Source: Anodontia alba (Eukaryota; Mollusca; Bivalvia; Lucinida; Lucinidae). Taken from it: DNA of 64,000 nucleotides. Below are positions 1-11,615 of this stretch, piece by piece; positions within the stretch are counted from its first letter, which is position 1, and each line of letters starts with the position of its first letter. Below the pieces are notes generated by a model, which did no database searches, was not told the DNA's origin, and saw only the letters and a list, made by a program, of their open reading frames with translations. The position numbers and the translations under genes were made by a program. The stretch lies in NCBI GenBank assembly GCA_964016985.1, contig OZ024825.1:41679668-41743667 (forward strand). The letters run 5' to 3'.

Positions 1-74
1 ATATTTAATTATCAAATTTTTAACAACACGTTAACTAACTACATCTTTAGTTTTGAACAACTGGGCCCTGGGCA
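1..74. mobile_element. Family R element, right end only
   Basis: Ends ttgaacaactgggccctggg, matching the other R copies; the left part is outside the window. Confidence 0.6.
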
Positions 75-149
75 TTTTGGTTAGTTTCTAGTACACCTAA
101 CTGCATTTCCCTGTTTATGTTATAACAACCACTTAGTTGCCCATGACAA

Positions 150-275
150 TAAGCCTCAGTCAGGCCTGGATAAGTTGCAAACAGTGTAGACCCTCATCAG
201 ATGCATTTGTGACATATGATCTGTGTCTACACTGCTCAGGCCTTTTTGTACCAGTACCTAGAGTATTTACCATAG
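150..275. mobile_element. Degenerate family A MITE with core 1
   Basis: Imperfect palindrome of caaacagtgtagaccctcat and gatctgtgtctacactgctc, then ggcctttttgtacc resembling the A end. Confidence 0.55.
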
Positions 276-313
276 GATCATTTTTGCACTAACATATGTC
301 TGAATATTCCATG

Positions 314-660
314 TACAGTCAAACTTCAATGGCTCAAACATCTTTGGGACCATTGAAATGTGTTCTAGATATGGGAAGTTTGAGCCACTGAGGGTTAATC
401 ATAGCACCAGGAGGCAAATGGGGATAATTAAGGGATATCTTTTCATCTTCTATATAATACTGGCACGCTGAGTGTACTCATTAGAATCAGCTCAAAGAGG
501 TGGTTTTTACAAGTACACACAACATACATTTTCATAAAGAAATAAGAAAATTTCCCTAAATATTTGATATCAGAATAATATCCTAGGGACACAAAAACGT
601 GTTCAAGTCAGCCATGCTAAACAAGTCATCCTTGTTTGAGTCATTGAAGTTTTTCAGTAT
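314..660. mobile_element. Family L MITE (core 2, TA target)
   Basis: Starts TACAGTCAAACTTCAATGG, with a degraded right end gagtcattgaagtttttcag. The centre is a damaged core 2 (gtgtactcattagaatcagc). Confidence 0.7.
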
Positions 661-667
661 TTGGACT

Positions 668-1134
668 AAGGCTGGCTAATCAGAGCTAAAAAGATAATCG
701 ATTATCAGTCCTGCCATTTTGATTGATAATCGATTAAAAATCACTGAAAATTTTGTCATAATTTAACCTGTCTATCTGAATATGACTCTTACCATATGTT
801 ATTCTTTACTGTATGTATTTGATCAGACAGGCCTGAGCAAACAGTGTAGACACAGATGAGATTCTGCAAAATGTGGCGTCTCATCAGGGTCTACACTGTT
901 TGCCACTCATCCAGCTATTTTTAGACACAACACCGGATGTAAATTGTACTTGTTTAAATTTTAGATAAAATATGGTAAGGAGATGATGTGTCTGAATACT
1001 AAGGGTAAACATGGTAAAGTAACAGACACAGAAATCAAATGATTGATTATTAGCAAATCTGTAATGATTATCATTTTTGTGGAATTTATCAATCAATAAA
1101 TCAATTACGGTATCCGATTAATTATGCCAGCCTT
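668..1134. mobile_element. Family Y element, AAGGCTGGC ends
   Basis: Inverted ends aaggctggctaat and attatgccagcctt. The interior is rich in gataatcgattatc-like short palindromes. A family A MITE is inserted inside. Confidence 0.6.
789..1017. mobile_element. Family A MITE, nested in Y
   Basis: Core-1 palindrome at 839-905, then caaattttagataaaatatg and a right end tactaagggtaaacatggta. Confidence 0.75.
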
Positions 1135-1180
1135 AATTTGGACCCATATTTGCTATTTTCATCTATATACTTTGTATTGC

Positions 1181-1220
1181 TGTTTTTTGTTGTTGTTTTC
1201 TTTTTGTTGTTGTTGTTTTT
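1181..1220. repeat. (TTG)n-like simple repeat
   Basis: tgttttttgttgttgttttc and similar. Confidence 0.8.
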
Positions 1221-1432
1221 TCACAACACAGTTAATTTAAAAATTGGCCCTTTCACCTCTGAGTTTTTGAGTGAATGCTTCCATTTTTTAATTTTAACCA
1301 CTATTCCAAATAGGGGTCACAATCAGAATTCAAAAATGGAATGGCAAAGAGCCATCTCAACTGGATCATGTAGATTCATATCCGATGATTTGCTAAAGTA
1401 TACATTTTGGTCTCCAGGGCTGAGAGGTTCAA

Positions 1433-1637
1433 CACTTGACATGCTAGGTAAACATTTCAACAGATGACATTTTGAAATATTTTCTTTTTTTTTTTTCAAG
1501 AAAAAAAGGCTTTGACATTTCATGCAATTGTCTCCAAAGGAGACAATTTGCATGAGAGGTCAAAGCCTATTTTTTGAAGAAAATAATGATAATATCATAA
1601 AACTGTCATCAGCAGAATTTACCCAGAGTGGTAAAAG
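1433..1637. mobile_element. Family D MITE
   Basis: Palindrome gacatttcatgcaattgtct / agacaatttgcatgagaggt with flanks acatgctaggtaaac and acccagagtggtaaaag. Confidence 0.75.
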
Positions 1638-1734
1638 TTCCTTTAGTTTTGAAACAGACATTGGACACACACACAAACTGTTTAAAACCTGAAACAAGTA
1701 AACTAGCAATGCCTTATTTCAATCACTTTTTATG

Positions 1735-2400
1735 CCAACATTTCAAACAGGAAACATGCCAACATTTTTTAAAAGGATACATGCAAGCATTTTAAACATG
1801 ACACATGCCAGCACTTCAATCATGACACATGCAAGCATTTTAATCATGACACATGCCAGCTTTTGAACATTATACATGCCAACATTTCAAACAGGACACA
1901 TGCCAGCACTTCAATCATGATACATGCCAGCATTTCAATCATGACACATGCCAGCATTTCAATCATGACACATGCCAGCATTTCAATCATGACACATGCC
2001 AGCCCATCAATCATGACACATGCCAGCATTTCAATCATGACACATGCCAGCATTTCAATCATGACACATACCAGCATTTCAATCATGACACATGCCAGCC
2101 CATCAATCATGATACATGCCAGCATTTCAATCATGACACATGCCAGCATTCCAATCATGATACATGCCAGCATTTCAATCATGACACAGCCAGCATTTCA
2201 ATCATGACACATACCAGCATTTCAATCATGACACATGCCAGCATTTCAAACAGGACACATGCCAGCATTTCAATCATGACACACGCAAGCATTTCAATCG
2301 TGAAGCATGCCAGCATTTCAATCATGACACATGCCAGCATTTCAAACAGGACACATGCCAGCATTTCAATCATGACACATGCCAACATTTGCTTGTCACG
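1735..2400. repeat. 24-bp minisatellite, about 27 units
   Basis: Unit ACACATGCCAGCATTTCAATC plus ATG, with variants (aaacagga, cccatcaatc). Because 24 is a multiple of 3, both strands stay open over hundreds of bases and spell octapeptide repeats (minus strand ACVMIEML; plus strand MTHASISI). I do not call either a gene: no flanking exon signals or non-repeat domain. Confidence 0.93.
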
Positions 2401-2402
2401 GC

Positions 2403-2770
2403 TCATTTATACATGTAAAGAACAAATAAAACAATACACATGTAATAATCATGTCAACAGAAAACCTGAATTATGCTGTATGTCAACAAAAAAGACCTGG
2501 ACAGAAATGCATTCATACAGCAAAGTCTTACACATATCATGATACACCAGAAAATCTTTATCACACTATTTTTTTGGGGGGGATCCCCAGGAAAGTCCAT
2601 GTTAGCAAAACAATCATGATTTATCTAAACAAAATGTATAGATTATATAGAATACATTTTTGGGATCCTCCTTCCAACCGTATTATATCAAAATTTGTGT
2701 TGTAACAAACCATGTTATAACAAGGTTGTGGTGTGTTTTTTTTTTGTGTTTTTTTTTTTTTTCCTATTCT
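2403..2770. other. No gene seen
   Basis: AT-rich sequence with a short G tract (2573-2582) and a T-rich stretch near 2735-2762. Confidence 0.6.
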
Positions 2771-2895
2771 CCATAAAATGTGGTGTCTGATCACAGCCTA
2801 AATCCTTGCCATTCATCTGCCAATGGACAGTGATATTGGCTTAAAGGATTTTAGGACAATTATGGTTAGGAGTTAATATGTTGGAATAATTAGTA
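2770..2895. mobile_element. Degenerate family A fragment
   Basis: Keeps ttttaggacaattatggtta and the gtggtgtctgatcac part of the core. Confidence 0.4.
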
Positions 2896-3307
2896 AATGT
2901 GGGACATATTTGAAAGTTAGTCTAGGACTACTGTTCCCATTGTGTAAAAGGCTTGCTCTCTCTTGACATGCTCATACTTGCTTAGAAATTCAAATAAAAC
3001 CCCGTAAAAACAATCACATTTCTTCTTAACTTCTAGTGGCTATCAGTGACCAAATTCTTTTGAACCTACATTAATTACATTTTATTGGCATAACAATCAA
3101 ATCAAAACAGATATGTATAATAAATATATATATTAATAATTGTCTTTTAAATATTTCTAATGACAACAAGCATATTTTATAAAAACATTCACTTTAACTA
3201 AAGAGACACTTTGTTTTTATTCATTAAATAAAATAAAATAAATCTAGTGGCTGTTATTGAAATACCTGTACTACAAACATTAGATATTCCCATTTACTTT
3301 AGTAAAT

Positions 3308-3500
3308 GATGATGATGATTTAGTGTTTTACATCTCTTTCAACATTAATTAAGTCATATTGAGATGATGAAAGGGTGATAATGAAAGGCTCTGTGCAATG
3401 AAGTGCCGTAAAGTCATGAGCTGAATTCTACCTCCAGCAGGATTTGAACCTGGACCTCATGATCCCAAGTCCAGAGCACTAACCACTTGGCCACCCGCAT
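3308..3500 (-). mobile_element. tRNA-derived SINE, type 2
   Basis: The minus strand begins tgcgggtggccaagtggtta (box A-like), then ggttcaaatcc (box B), followed by a unique body that recurs at 48938-49062. The acceptor stem does not pair, so it is a SINE head and not a tRNA gene. Confidence 0.8.
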
Positions 3501-3527
3501 ACTTCTTTTACCACTGTAAAACACATC

Positions 3528-3732
3528 ACCAAAACATGCCTATATAATTTTGACCTCCTTAAACCCCACTTTTATATAGTAAAACTAGAGTTTACAGGGG
3601 TAAAGTTCTAATGAGTACCCGCAATCTATATTTTGAGCAGAAATATGAAAAATATCAGAATTTTCACCTGAAGACTTTCAGTTTTTGGTGGTGAAATTTT
3701 CAATATATTTGAACAGGCATGTTTTCGTAATG
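3528..3732. mobile_element. Family C MITE, half core lost
   Basis: aaaacatgcctatataattt start and ggcatgttttcgtaatg end. One arm of the core-2 palindrome is deleted. Confidence 0.8.
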
Positions 3733-3739
3733 CATATAT

Positions 3740-4436
3740 TTGGCAGTTACTTTATTTTGTGTTATTGGGAATCTAGGCTAACAAAAATAAAACCCTAACA
3801 ATATTCAACTTTCAGTAAATGTTAGCACCAGTGTAGACTATGATAAGACTATGCAGATGCAGATGTGTATTGGTCACATATGCCATAAGGTCATTTCATA
3901 TTTTGAGAGGCTAAAAAATGAAAGTATAGCCTTTAGAGGACTATTCAGGAGTAGTATTGATGATAATTCTGGGATAATTTTCTCCAGTTCTCATATAAAC
4001 AAACACTGTGGGTGCTCACTAGAATTGCTTTAGTAAGGCAATATACTCCAATTTACTCTGAACTGCCTCAGTGAGGCAATTCTAATGAATAACCACAATC
4101 AATATTTTAATGGATAAAAAAATAAAAAAAATCCTAGAATTATTGCCAAATACGCCTCTTAACAACTCTATTTATATATCATTTTTGTTTTAAGCTCAGT
4201 ACTGCTACAAATGCCAACAATTCCATAAATCTGACAGTAGAACTATTATTCATCATGTCAACATTCAGTCTAGGATCCACAGAATCCAAAAGCAAATATG
4301 AACGTAAACTATCCATATGCAAAACAGCACATTAGTTGGAGGTATGACTTTTTGACTATATATAATTACAAGTAATAACAACTACTTGCAGTTACTAGGC
4401 TCGCATGTGATGTAAACAAAAACAAATATTCAAATA
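3740..4436. other. No gene seen
   Basis: Unique-looking AT-rich sequence. A degraded core-2 trace (actgcctcagtgaggcaatt) lies near 4060. Confidence 0.5.
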
Positions 4437-4640
4437 CTCTTATTACACTAAATATTTGGATACCATAACATCTAACCGTACTTACCCTAAAATTTGAACA
4501 TCTATTTGACAAATTTCAAGATAGAAATTTAAATGTCACATAAGCTAATAAATTCTTTAAGTTTTGACCAACTGGGACCTGGACAGCTTGTCAAGTAGGC
4601 TTGTTCAAATATATGGATAATTATGTAAAGTAAGGAATTA
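4437..4640. mobile_element. Family A remnant with R-like insert
   Basis: taccctaaaatttgaacatc resembles the A end, and gttttgaccaactgggacct the R end. Strongly decayed. Confidence 0.4.
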
Positions 4641-4744
4641 CAGTGTCAGAATATTTAGCATAAAGATGGGTAAATAATGATTAAAACCAAGTATGGAATG
4701 TACCAAAAAGTTTTTAACAAATGAAAAATGCTATTTGCCATAAA

Positions 4745-4957
4745 ATTAGCCCTTCTCTTGCTGACCACGACATGCCCTTTCTTAGCAAACAGTGTAGATC
4801 CAGATCAGTTGGCTTCTGAAGAAGCCAACTGATCTGGATCTGCACTGTTTGTCATTAAATATGTGAATTTCTCTCAAAAACCCAGATAAAGTAATCTGAC
4901 TGGCTGGAAATTAGAAGTGGGCGTGCATCTTAATTTATTCAGCATGACAAGGGTTAA
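4745..4957. mobile_element. Family B MITE
   Basis: Near-perfect core-1 hairpin (gtagatccagatcagttggc / gccaactgatctggatctgc) at 4789-4852. Right end gacaagggttaa. Confidence 0.9.
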
Positions 4958-4984
4958 CAAATGAAAAATGCTATATGCCATGAA

Positions 4985-5198
4985 ATTAGCCCTTCCCTTG
5001 CTGAACACAACATGCCCTGTCTTAGCAAATAGCATAGATCCAGATCAGTTGGCTTCTGAAGAAGTCTGCTGATCTGGATCTGCACTGTTTGTCATTAAAT
5101 ATGTGAAATTCTATCAAAAACCCATATCAAATAATCTGATTGGCTGGAAATAAGTAGTGGGCGTGGCATCTTAATTTACTCAGCATGACAAGGGTCAA
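4985..5198. mobile_element. Family B MITE, tandem copy
   Basis: Second copy of the preceding element together with about 30 bp of flank (aaatgaaaaatgctat), giving a tandem duplication of about 240 bp. The flank appears a third time at 5199-5230. Confidence 0.9.
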
Positions 5199-5370
5199 CA
5201 AATGAAAAATGCTATACGCCGTGAAATTAGTCTTTTAGGCAACTAGAGACAGCAAAGACCCAGATCAGCTTGCACACCTGCCCGATCAAATCAGGAACTT
5301 TTCTGTCCACTTGCAAAATCACTATACTGTGGAATATGCTAACAAACTGCAAAGGCCCTTACCAGACTGT

Positions 5371-5584
5371 TTAACCCTTGTCCTCCTGAATAAATTAAGA
5401 TGCCATGCCCATTTCTAATTTTCAGCCAATCAGATTCCTTGATCCAGGTTGTTGATGCAAATTCATATACTTAATGACAAACAGTGCAGATCCAGATCAG
5501 TTGGCTTCTTCAGAAGTCAACTGATCTGGATCTACACTGTTTGCAAAGGCAGGGTATATCCAGGTTCAGCAGGACAAGGGTTAA
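5371..5584. mobile_element. Family B MITE
   Basis: Complete from ttaacccttgtcctcctgaa to aggacaagggttaa, TTAA at both ends. Confidence 0.92.
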
Positions 5585-5660
5585 TTGCCCAGGCTGATCT
5601 GATCCTTTGCAGATCAAATATCTTCCAAAGATAGTTTTCTCAAGACTCAGTTCAAATGAT

Positions 5661-5850
5661 ATTAATGCTTAGCATGTTAAGTAAAAATTTCAGCTGATGA
5701 CATTTTGATTTTTTTTTCTATTTTTCCCCCAGAAACAGGCTTTGACTTTTCAAACAAACTTTATCCTTAGGAAACACTTTCTGGAAAAAAACAAAGAAAA
5801 TTACAAATTTGTTGTCTGCTGACTTTGCCCATATTTGGGCTAAAAGTTAG
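5661..5850. mobile_element. Degenerate family D MITE
   Basis: ttaatgcttagcatgttaag start and ggctttgacttttcaaac arm; the hairpin is decayed. Confidence 0.5.
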
Positions 5851-5876
5851 TGTGCAATGCAAAAATTAACTAAATC

Positions 5877-6050
5877 AGGGGTGAATCCAGGATTTCATGA
5901 CAGGGGGTTCAAATTTGCCAAGGGGTGGGGGGGGGGGGGTTCGATTTGACCATTTTACCAATATTTTCTAAGAATTACCCATGAAAATGAAATAATTTGG
6001 ATTCTAATTCTAATGAATCCCATGAACCCCCTCTAAATCCGCCATTGCTA
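5877..6050. mobile_element. Short repeat with ATCCAGGATTT-type ends
   Basis: aggggtgaatccaggattt at the left and ctctaaatccgccattgc at the right are imperfect inverted ends. Holds a long G tract (5925-5938). Confidence 0.4.
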
Positions 6051-6063
6051 AATGGAACAAGAG

Positions 6064-6072
6064 TTAGTTTGT

Positions 6073-6103
<31 letters not shown>

Positions 6104-6137
6104 GGGGGGGGGGGGGGGAGGAGGGTAGGGAGGGGGT
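6064..6137. repeat. Poly-T then poly-G tract
   Basis: About 20 T followed by about 16 G, then a G-rich stretch. Length is prone to assembly error. Confidence 0.9.
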
Positions 6138-7545
6138 GTTTTTATTAGCTCACCTGAGCAGGGAATGCTCAAGGTCATGCTCAAGTTAGTTGTTCATCGT
6201 CCGTTTCGTGATGCCAACAATTTGCTTTAAAACCTCCTCCTACACCCCTGGGCCAATTGATATGAAACTTGGTTGGAAGCATCAAGGTGATTTGTAGATC
6301 AAAATTAGCAAAAATTGTTCCTATTGAAAATCCAAGACGGTCGCCATGGCCACCATCTTGAAAATCTATTTTGCTGTACTTCTCCTAAACCGAAAGGCAA
6401 ACTGACTCGAAACTTGGTAGGAAGTATCAGGGCAACTTGCAGATCAAAAATAACTATCAAACTGTTCTGAAATATATTTTTTGAAAATTTATTTTGCCCT
6501 TCATCTCCTAAACCAAAAAGCCAATTGACTCAAAACTTGGTAGGAAATATCATGGCAACTTGTAGATAAAAAATATAGCTAAAATTGTTCTAATTGGTAA
6601 TCCAAGATTGCGGCCATAACAGCCATCTTAAAAATCTATTTTAAACTTCTTCTCCTGAATCGAAAGGCCAATTGACTCGAAACTTGGTAGGAAGTATCAG
6701 AGTAACTTGCAGATCAAAATTAGCTAAAATCATTCCCATCAGAAATCCGAGATGGCTGCTGTGGCTGCCATCTTGAAAATCTGTTTTGCACTTCTTCTCC
6801 TGAACCAAAAGGCAAGTTGACTCGGAACTTGGTAGGAAGTATCCACTCAACATGTAGATCAAAAATAGCTAAAATCCTTTCGCTTGGATATCCAAAATGG
6901 CCACCATGGCTACCATCTTGAAAATCTATTTTGCGCTTCTTAATTCTTCTGAACCAAAGCCAACTGACTCAAAACTTGGTAGGAAGTATCAGGGCAATTT
7001 GTAGATCAAAAATAGCTAAAATCATTTCGATGGGAAATCCAAGATGGCTAAAAACTTCTTCTCTTGAACTGAGAGGCCAGTTGACTTGAATCTTGGTAGG
7101 GAGTATCAGGGTGACTTGCAGATATAAAATAGCAAAAATCATTGCAGTCGGAAATCCAAGATGGCCACCATGGCCTCCATCTTGAAAATCTATTTTGAAC
7201 TTCTTCTGAACCAAAATACCAATCGACTTGAAACTTGGTAGAAAGTATCTGATAGACTTGTAGATCAAAAATAGCTAAAATTGTTCTGATCAGAAATTCA
7301 ATATGGCCCCTGTAGCTGCCATCTTGAAAATCTATTTGAAATTTTTCTACTGAACCAAAAGGCCAACTGACTCAAAACTTCAAATGAGGTATCGAGGTGA
7401 CTTGTAGATCATTCTGATTGGAAATCCAAGATAGCGACCATCTTGAAAATCTATATTGAACTTCTCTTGAACCGAAAGGCCAATTGACTCAAAACATGTC
7501 TGGTCATCAGGCAAGCAATACAGGGCCATCTTGGCCCTTTTGTTT
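6137..7545. mobile_element. Family M: array of about ten 135-bp units
   Basis: Units contain gactcgaaacttggtaggaa, tagatcaaaaatagctaaaa and ccaagatggccgcc-like blocks, followed by atcttgaaaatctatttt. The right border is cagggccatcttggccctt. A second copy, reversed, lies at 30467-31285. Confidence 0.85.
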
Positions 7546-7774
7546 AACCTTTAGCACTCTCTGAGCAAATCTAGCAAACATCGATATTCTTTCCTTTTTT
7601 TACCATAAAATAGGATTTGGCATACTGTCTCCTAATTTGTCATGGAAATAGGGCTTGACATTTCATGTGAATTGCCTTTTCAAAAGAAAAAAAAAAGAAA
7701 AAAAAAAAGAAACCATTTCAAAAAGTTGTCTGTTGTCTGTGATCTGCTGAAATCTTTAGCCAGCATAACAGTTA
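7543..7774. mobile_element. Degenerate family D MITE
   Basis: ttaacctttagcactctctg start and gcttgacatttcatgtgaat arm. An A-rich insertion replaces the second arm. Confidence 0.6.
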
Positions 7775-7847
7775 AACAGTCATAATGACAGCTGATTTTC
7801 CAAGAAACAACCTGTTGGTAATGACCATAAATTATCTTACATAGACA

Positions 7848-8080
7848 ATTACCCCATTGCAGACTGAATGAACTCCCTCACACTATATATTGGAAGAGTT
7901 CAATTTCAATTTTAGGTATGTCAGGCTATGTGATTTAGATACATGTATTCCTAGAAAAAATGATTGAACTATTTGCAAACAGTGGAGACCCTGATCAGAC
8001 AACTTGTTCTGCGGCATCTGATCTGGCTCTGCACTGTTTGAAAATAAACTTTTAGGGGTCTCCAGACTACAATGGGTTAA
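7848..8080. mobile_element. Family I MITE (core 1)
   Basis: Left end accccattgcagactgaat and right end ctacaatgggttaa. Core at 7974-8041. Confidence 0.85.
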
Positions 8081-8333
8081 TGCTAACATTCATTAGTCAC
8101 TGTTCAGCCACATTGTTTGTTTTTCATAAGTAATGCACTGTTTGTCATTCAACCAGAACTTCTAAACACTAGAAGGGTATTCCATGGAACATTTGTGTGC
8201 CACATGCCATGTGCATCAAGTGTGCAACAACACACTTTAATCAAAATCTTCAATGTGCACTCTTTGGATAGCCACATATCCAATATTTCTTCAGGTGGAG
8301 TGTAGACTGATCAAACTGCATGGATGCACAAAC
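8081..8333. other. No gene seen
   Basis: Unassigned sequence with no frame or domain that I recognise. Confidence 0.5.
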
Positions 8334-8668
8334 TACAATCAACTCTTGTTATCTCAACTTCACATATCTCGAATAACCATTCATCTCTAAGTGAAAATTT
8401 GGTCCCTGTTTAAACATGAAAATCTAACAACAGGCAACAAAATCTTGTGGAAAAGAGGAGAAATTGCTCCTCCTCTTTTCCACAATATTTTCATTATGTC
8501 TTTTAATATATCTCTAACTTCAGGAGTCAAATTACATAATCATTTGTGAAATGTGGTTGTATAATTTATTTTTTTCCTCATCTCTGCAAATCTGATATGT
8601 CTAGGTAAGGATATCTCCGATATTTTAAAGAGTCCCTTGGACTCGGAGATAATGAGAGTCATCTGTAA
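8334..8668. mobile_element. Family F MITE (TA target)
   Basis: Ends tacaatcaactcttgttatc and gagataatgagagtcatctg. Centre hairpin ggagaaattgctcctcctct. Confidence 0.8.
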
Positions 8669-8912
8669 TTTGAGTTTTAACTGGAAGCTCTGTTACTCAG
8701 ATGATTACTGGCATGAGAAAAAGGGTATTTAGGCAAACAGTAAAAATTGAAACTTTATCTACAGACAACCAGGTAAATATTTTTTTCTTAATTTGCCATG
8801 AAAACTTACACCAAAACCACTCTATAACATTATTGCTAGGAACCAAAGCAAAAAACCCTTTTAGCCATACAATCATGTTGTATCCAAACATAAATGTATA
8901 GTATATGTAGAA

Positions 8913-8938
8913 AAATGACCATGAATGGTCATTTTTCT
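8913..8938. repeat. Short perfect palindrome
   Basis: aaaaatgaccat/gaatggtcattttt; part of no recognised MITE. Confidence 0.6.
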
Positions 8939-9074
8939 ATATAATCTACACATTTTTGTATGTAGTCTACTCATGAATGATCATTTTTTTCTATAAAATC
9001 TGAACAGTTTTGTTTGGATAAAACATTTTTGGGGTCCACCTTTAAAACATCTTATATCCAACAGTCTTGTGAAC

Positions 9075-9165
9075 AGTCTTATATGTAGGTACTGATTAGA
9101 AGGGCTTGGTGAGGCATTTATAATGAGTACCACATCTGTTTTAGTTGGAAAGCACAAAAACTATT
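9075..9165. mobile_element. Degenerate core-2 (family E) fragment
   Basis: gtactgattagaagggcttg and gaggcatttataatgagtac. Confidence 0.5.
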
Positions 9166-9541
9166 AATATTTTTTGGATGAAAAAAAGGCCATATTGAGT
9201 ACTCTACTCTATACAATGCATCTCATTATACACGTATCTATAAAACATTTTCTTGATTAAAAATATTCACTATACAGTAAAACTTTTAAAAAACAAATGC
9301 TCAAGATTGATTGGTTACTGAAAACAGAAAAAGTAAAACAAAAGTTTATATGTATCACAGTTAAAAATACATTTGAATAGTATCCAGGGAAACGGTCCTT
9401 AGAATCCTTACATTTCAACCTAAAAAAAGTTCGTATTTTTGCAGGATTTGAAGTATGGCTGTGTAGATAGTAGGACCATTTTCTCTGGATCTAACTTATT
9501 TTAACTCAACATAAAACAACCATGGTATATACAGGTGTGGT
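9166..9541. other. No gene seen
   Basis: AT-rich, no conserved frame or clear repeat. Confidence 0.5.
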
Positions 9542-9890
9542 TTAACCCTTAGCACTCTGGGTAAAATTTTCAGCAGACGACATACTGAAATATTTTTCTT
9601 ATTTTTCCAAGAAAACAGGATTTGACATTTCATGCAAACTGTCTCATTTGAAGTATTTTCTCAGAAAATAGGATCTGAAATTTCATGCAAATTGTCTCCA
9701 TTGGAAAACAGAATGACATTTCATGCAAATTATCTTTATTAGAGACAATTTGCATGAAATGTCAAATCCTGTGAAAAATATTTCAATCGAGACAATTTGC
9801 ATGAAATGTCAAATCCTGTCTTGGGGAAAAAGTAAAAAAAATATCACCATTTTGTTGTCTGTTGAATAGCCCAGAGAGTGATTAAGGTTA
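9542..9890. mobile_element. Family D MITE with repeated arms
   Basis: ttaacccttagcactctggg start. The catgcaaattgtct arm occurs three times in direct orientation and the reverse arm twice, so the hairpin has been internally duplicated. Confidence 0.85.
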
Positions 9891-9899
9891 CGTATTTCT

Positions 9900-10183
9900 C
9901 ATTACGAAAACATGCCTATTCAAATATACATAGAAAATTTCACCTCCCAAAACTGAAAATTTTCAGATAAAAAACTCTGATATTTTTCATATTTCTGCTC
10001 AAAACATAGATTGTGGGTACTCGTTAGAATCGCCTCGGCGAGGCGGTTCTAACGAGTACCCACAATCTATGTTTTGAGCAGAAATAAGAAAAATAATGTA
10101 TACCCCTGTAAACCCCAGTTTTACTATATAAAAGTGGGGTTCACGGGGGTCAAAATTATATACGTAGGCGTGTTTTCCTGATG
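9900..10183. mobile_element. Family C MITE, complete
   Basis: cattacgaaaacatgcctat to ggcgtgttttcctgatg, with a full core-2 hairpin (cgcctcggcgaggcg centre) at 10013-10070. Confidence 0.92.
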
Positions 10184-10194
10184 TTATCACACCA

Positions 10195-10266
10195 ACAGGC
10201 CTTATAAACAGCATATAAACAGGCCTTATAAACAGCATATAAACAGGCCTTATAAACAGCATATAT
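10195..10266. repeat. 24-bp tandem repeat, three units
   Basis: Unit ataaacaggccttataaaca plus gcat, directly after the family C end. Confidence 0.9.
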
Positions 10267-10364
10267 CGATGAGATGCCTAAAAATGATCATTTCGAAACA
10301 TGGCAGTTTCTCAATGCAAAATTTACCCCATTTTCTGTAAAGTTTATCTTATCAAGAGTCTCTT

Positions 10365-10483
10365 TTATTATAAAACACTGCTTGATGAGTGACAAATGGT
10401 GTAGAGACTGATTCTGCAGCATCTGATCAGGTCTACACTGGTTGATTAGACCTGTTTGTCCCACTATTTAGGATTATTATGAT
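10365..10483. mobile_element. Family A fragment, reverse
   Basis: Core-1 arms (gtgtagagactgattctgca / catctgatcaggtctacact) and gtcccactatttaggattat end. Confidence 0.6.
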
Positions 10484-10519
10484 ACATAACTGGAAAAGGT
10501 CAAGATTTTCTTATGGGGT

Positions 10520-10680
10520 GGGCTATTTCCCAGAAAATAGGGTTTGACATATTAATGCAAATCGTTTCCTGGGAGACACAATCTGCAAGAAAAGTCAAAC
10601 CTTTTCTTTTTCTGGAAAAAATACAAAATTGTTTCAAAATATTGTCTGCTGATATGATAACCCAACATGCTAGCAGTTAA
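10520..10680. mobile_element. Family D fragment
   Basis: cagaaaatagggtttgacat arm and gaaaagtcaaacc arm. Confidence 0.65.
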
Positions 10681-10711
10681 AATACAGCAGACGTTTGATA
10701 AGTCATAAATA

Positions 10712-11042
10712 CAGTCAACTCTCATTATCTCGAATTCCAAGGGACTCTCTGAACCACTTTGAGATATCCTTACCTCGAAATAGCAGGGTTGCAGAAGTGA
10801 GGAAATCAATAAATCGAAAAACACATTTACCAAATGAATATGTAATTTGACTCCTGAAGTTAGAGATATATTGAAAATATTGTGGAAAAGAGGAGAAATT
10901 GCTCCTTAGGTGCAATTTCTCTTCTTTTCCACAATATTTTGTTACCTTTCTTAGATTTCCATGTTAAAACAGAGACCAGAATTTCACTTCGAGATAAGCG
11001 GTTATTGGAAATAAGTGAGGTCGAGATAACGAGAGTCAACTG
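10712..11042. mobile_element. Family F MITE, complete
   Basis: CAGTCAACTCTCATTATCTC to gagataacgagagtcaactg, flanked by TA on both sides (10710-10711, 11043-11044). Tigger-like termini. Centre agaggagaaattgctcctta hairpin. Confidence 0.9.
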
Positions 11043-11159
11043 TACTATCTTTTGATTCTAAAAAAAATTAAAAATGCTGTTTTATTTCTGGCTGTCTTCA
11101 CATTTTTTTGTATGTGACTCCATTGAAAAACAGGGACGTGTCATTATGTCATAGCTAAC

Positions 11160-11225
11160 AGCAAAGCCCCAGACCAGGCTGTATATCTCTGCTGTCTGGT
11201 CCAAGGCTTTACTGTTCACACAATG
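11160..11225. repeat. Imperfect hairpin
   Basis: gcaaagccccagaccaggct and tggtccaaggctttactg; related in layout, not sequence, to core 1. Confidence 0.45.
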
Positions 11226-11311
11226 TAATGTCAGAGCTCCAGATAAGGCATGTCCTTTTCAACCAAAAGTATTAGTATTTTTTCGAAATTTCTCGACGCA
11301 AAACATATGTT

Positions 11312-11535
11312 GTAGTAGGTAAATTTCCTTAAATTTTGTACACCAAAGTTTCTGACAAAATGGCATATGCAAACAGTGCAGACCCAGATCAGACTGCTCC
11401 TGGGGAAGCAGTTTGATCAGGGTCTACAGTATTTGCCATTCCACTAAGAATTTTAAGAACCTATTGCATAAAAAGCAAAATTAAGGCCAAAAATGTACAA
11501 AATAAAATGTTCAAAATTTTAAGACATTTACTGTA
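11312..11535. mobile_element. Family T MITE (core 1)
   Basis: Ends tagtaggtaaatttccttaa and aagacatttactgta. Core 1 at 11364-11434. A second copy is at 31987. Confidence 0.75.
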
Positions 11536-11544
11536 CTCAAAAAA

Positions 11545-11615
11545 GTGCCTCTATAAGGTGCTTTTAAAGAGTACGGGTAACACCAGTTTTCATAGAGAAA
11601 TAAGAAAAAAATTAT
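11545..11615. mobile_element. Degenerate core-2 fragment
   Basis: gtgcctctataaggtgcttt and ttttcatagagaaataag. Confidence 0.4.

Noticed and set aside
1844..2542. Long open frames on both strands with octapeptide repeats
   Set aside because: They arise from a 24-bp minisatellite. No start context, splice signals or non-repeat domain, and both strands are equally open.
3430..3500. Possible tRNA gene on the minus strand
   Set aside because: Box A and box B are present, but the acceptor stem does not pair and the sequence continues into a repeated body: a SINE head.
5975..6184. Proline/lysine-rich short frame
   Set aside because: It translates the poly-T and poly-G tracts only.
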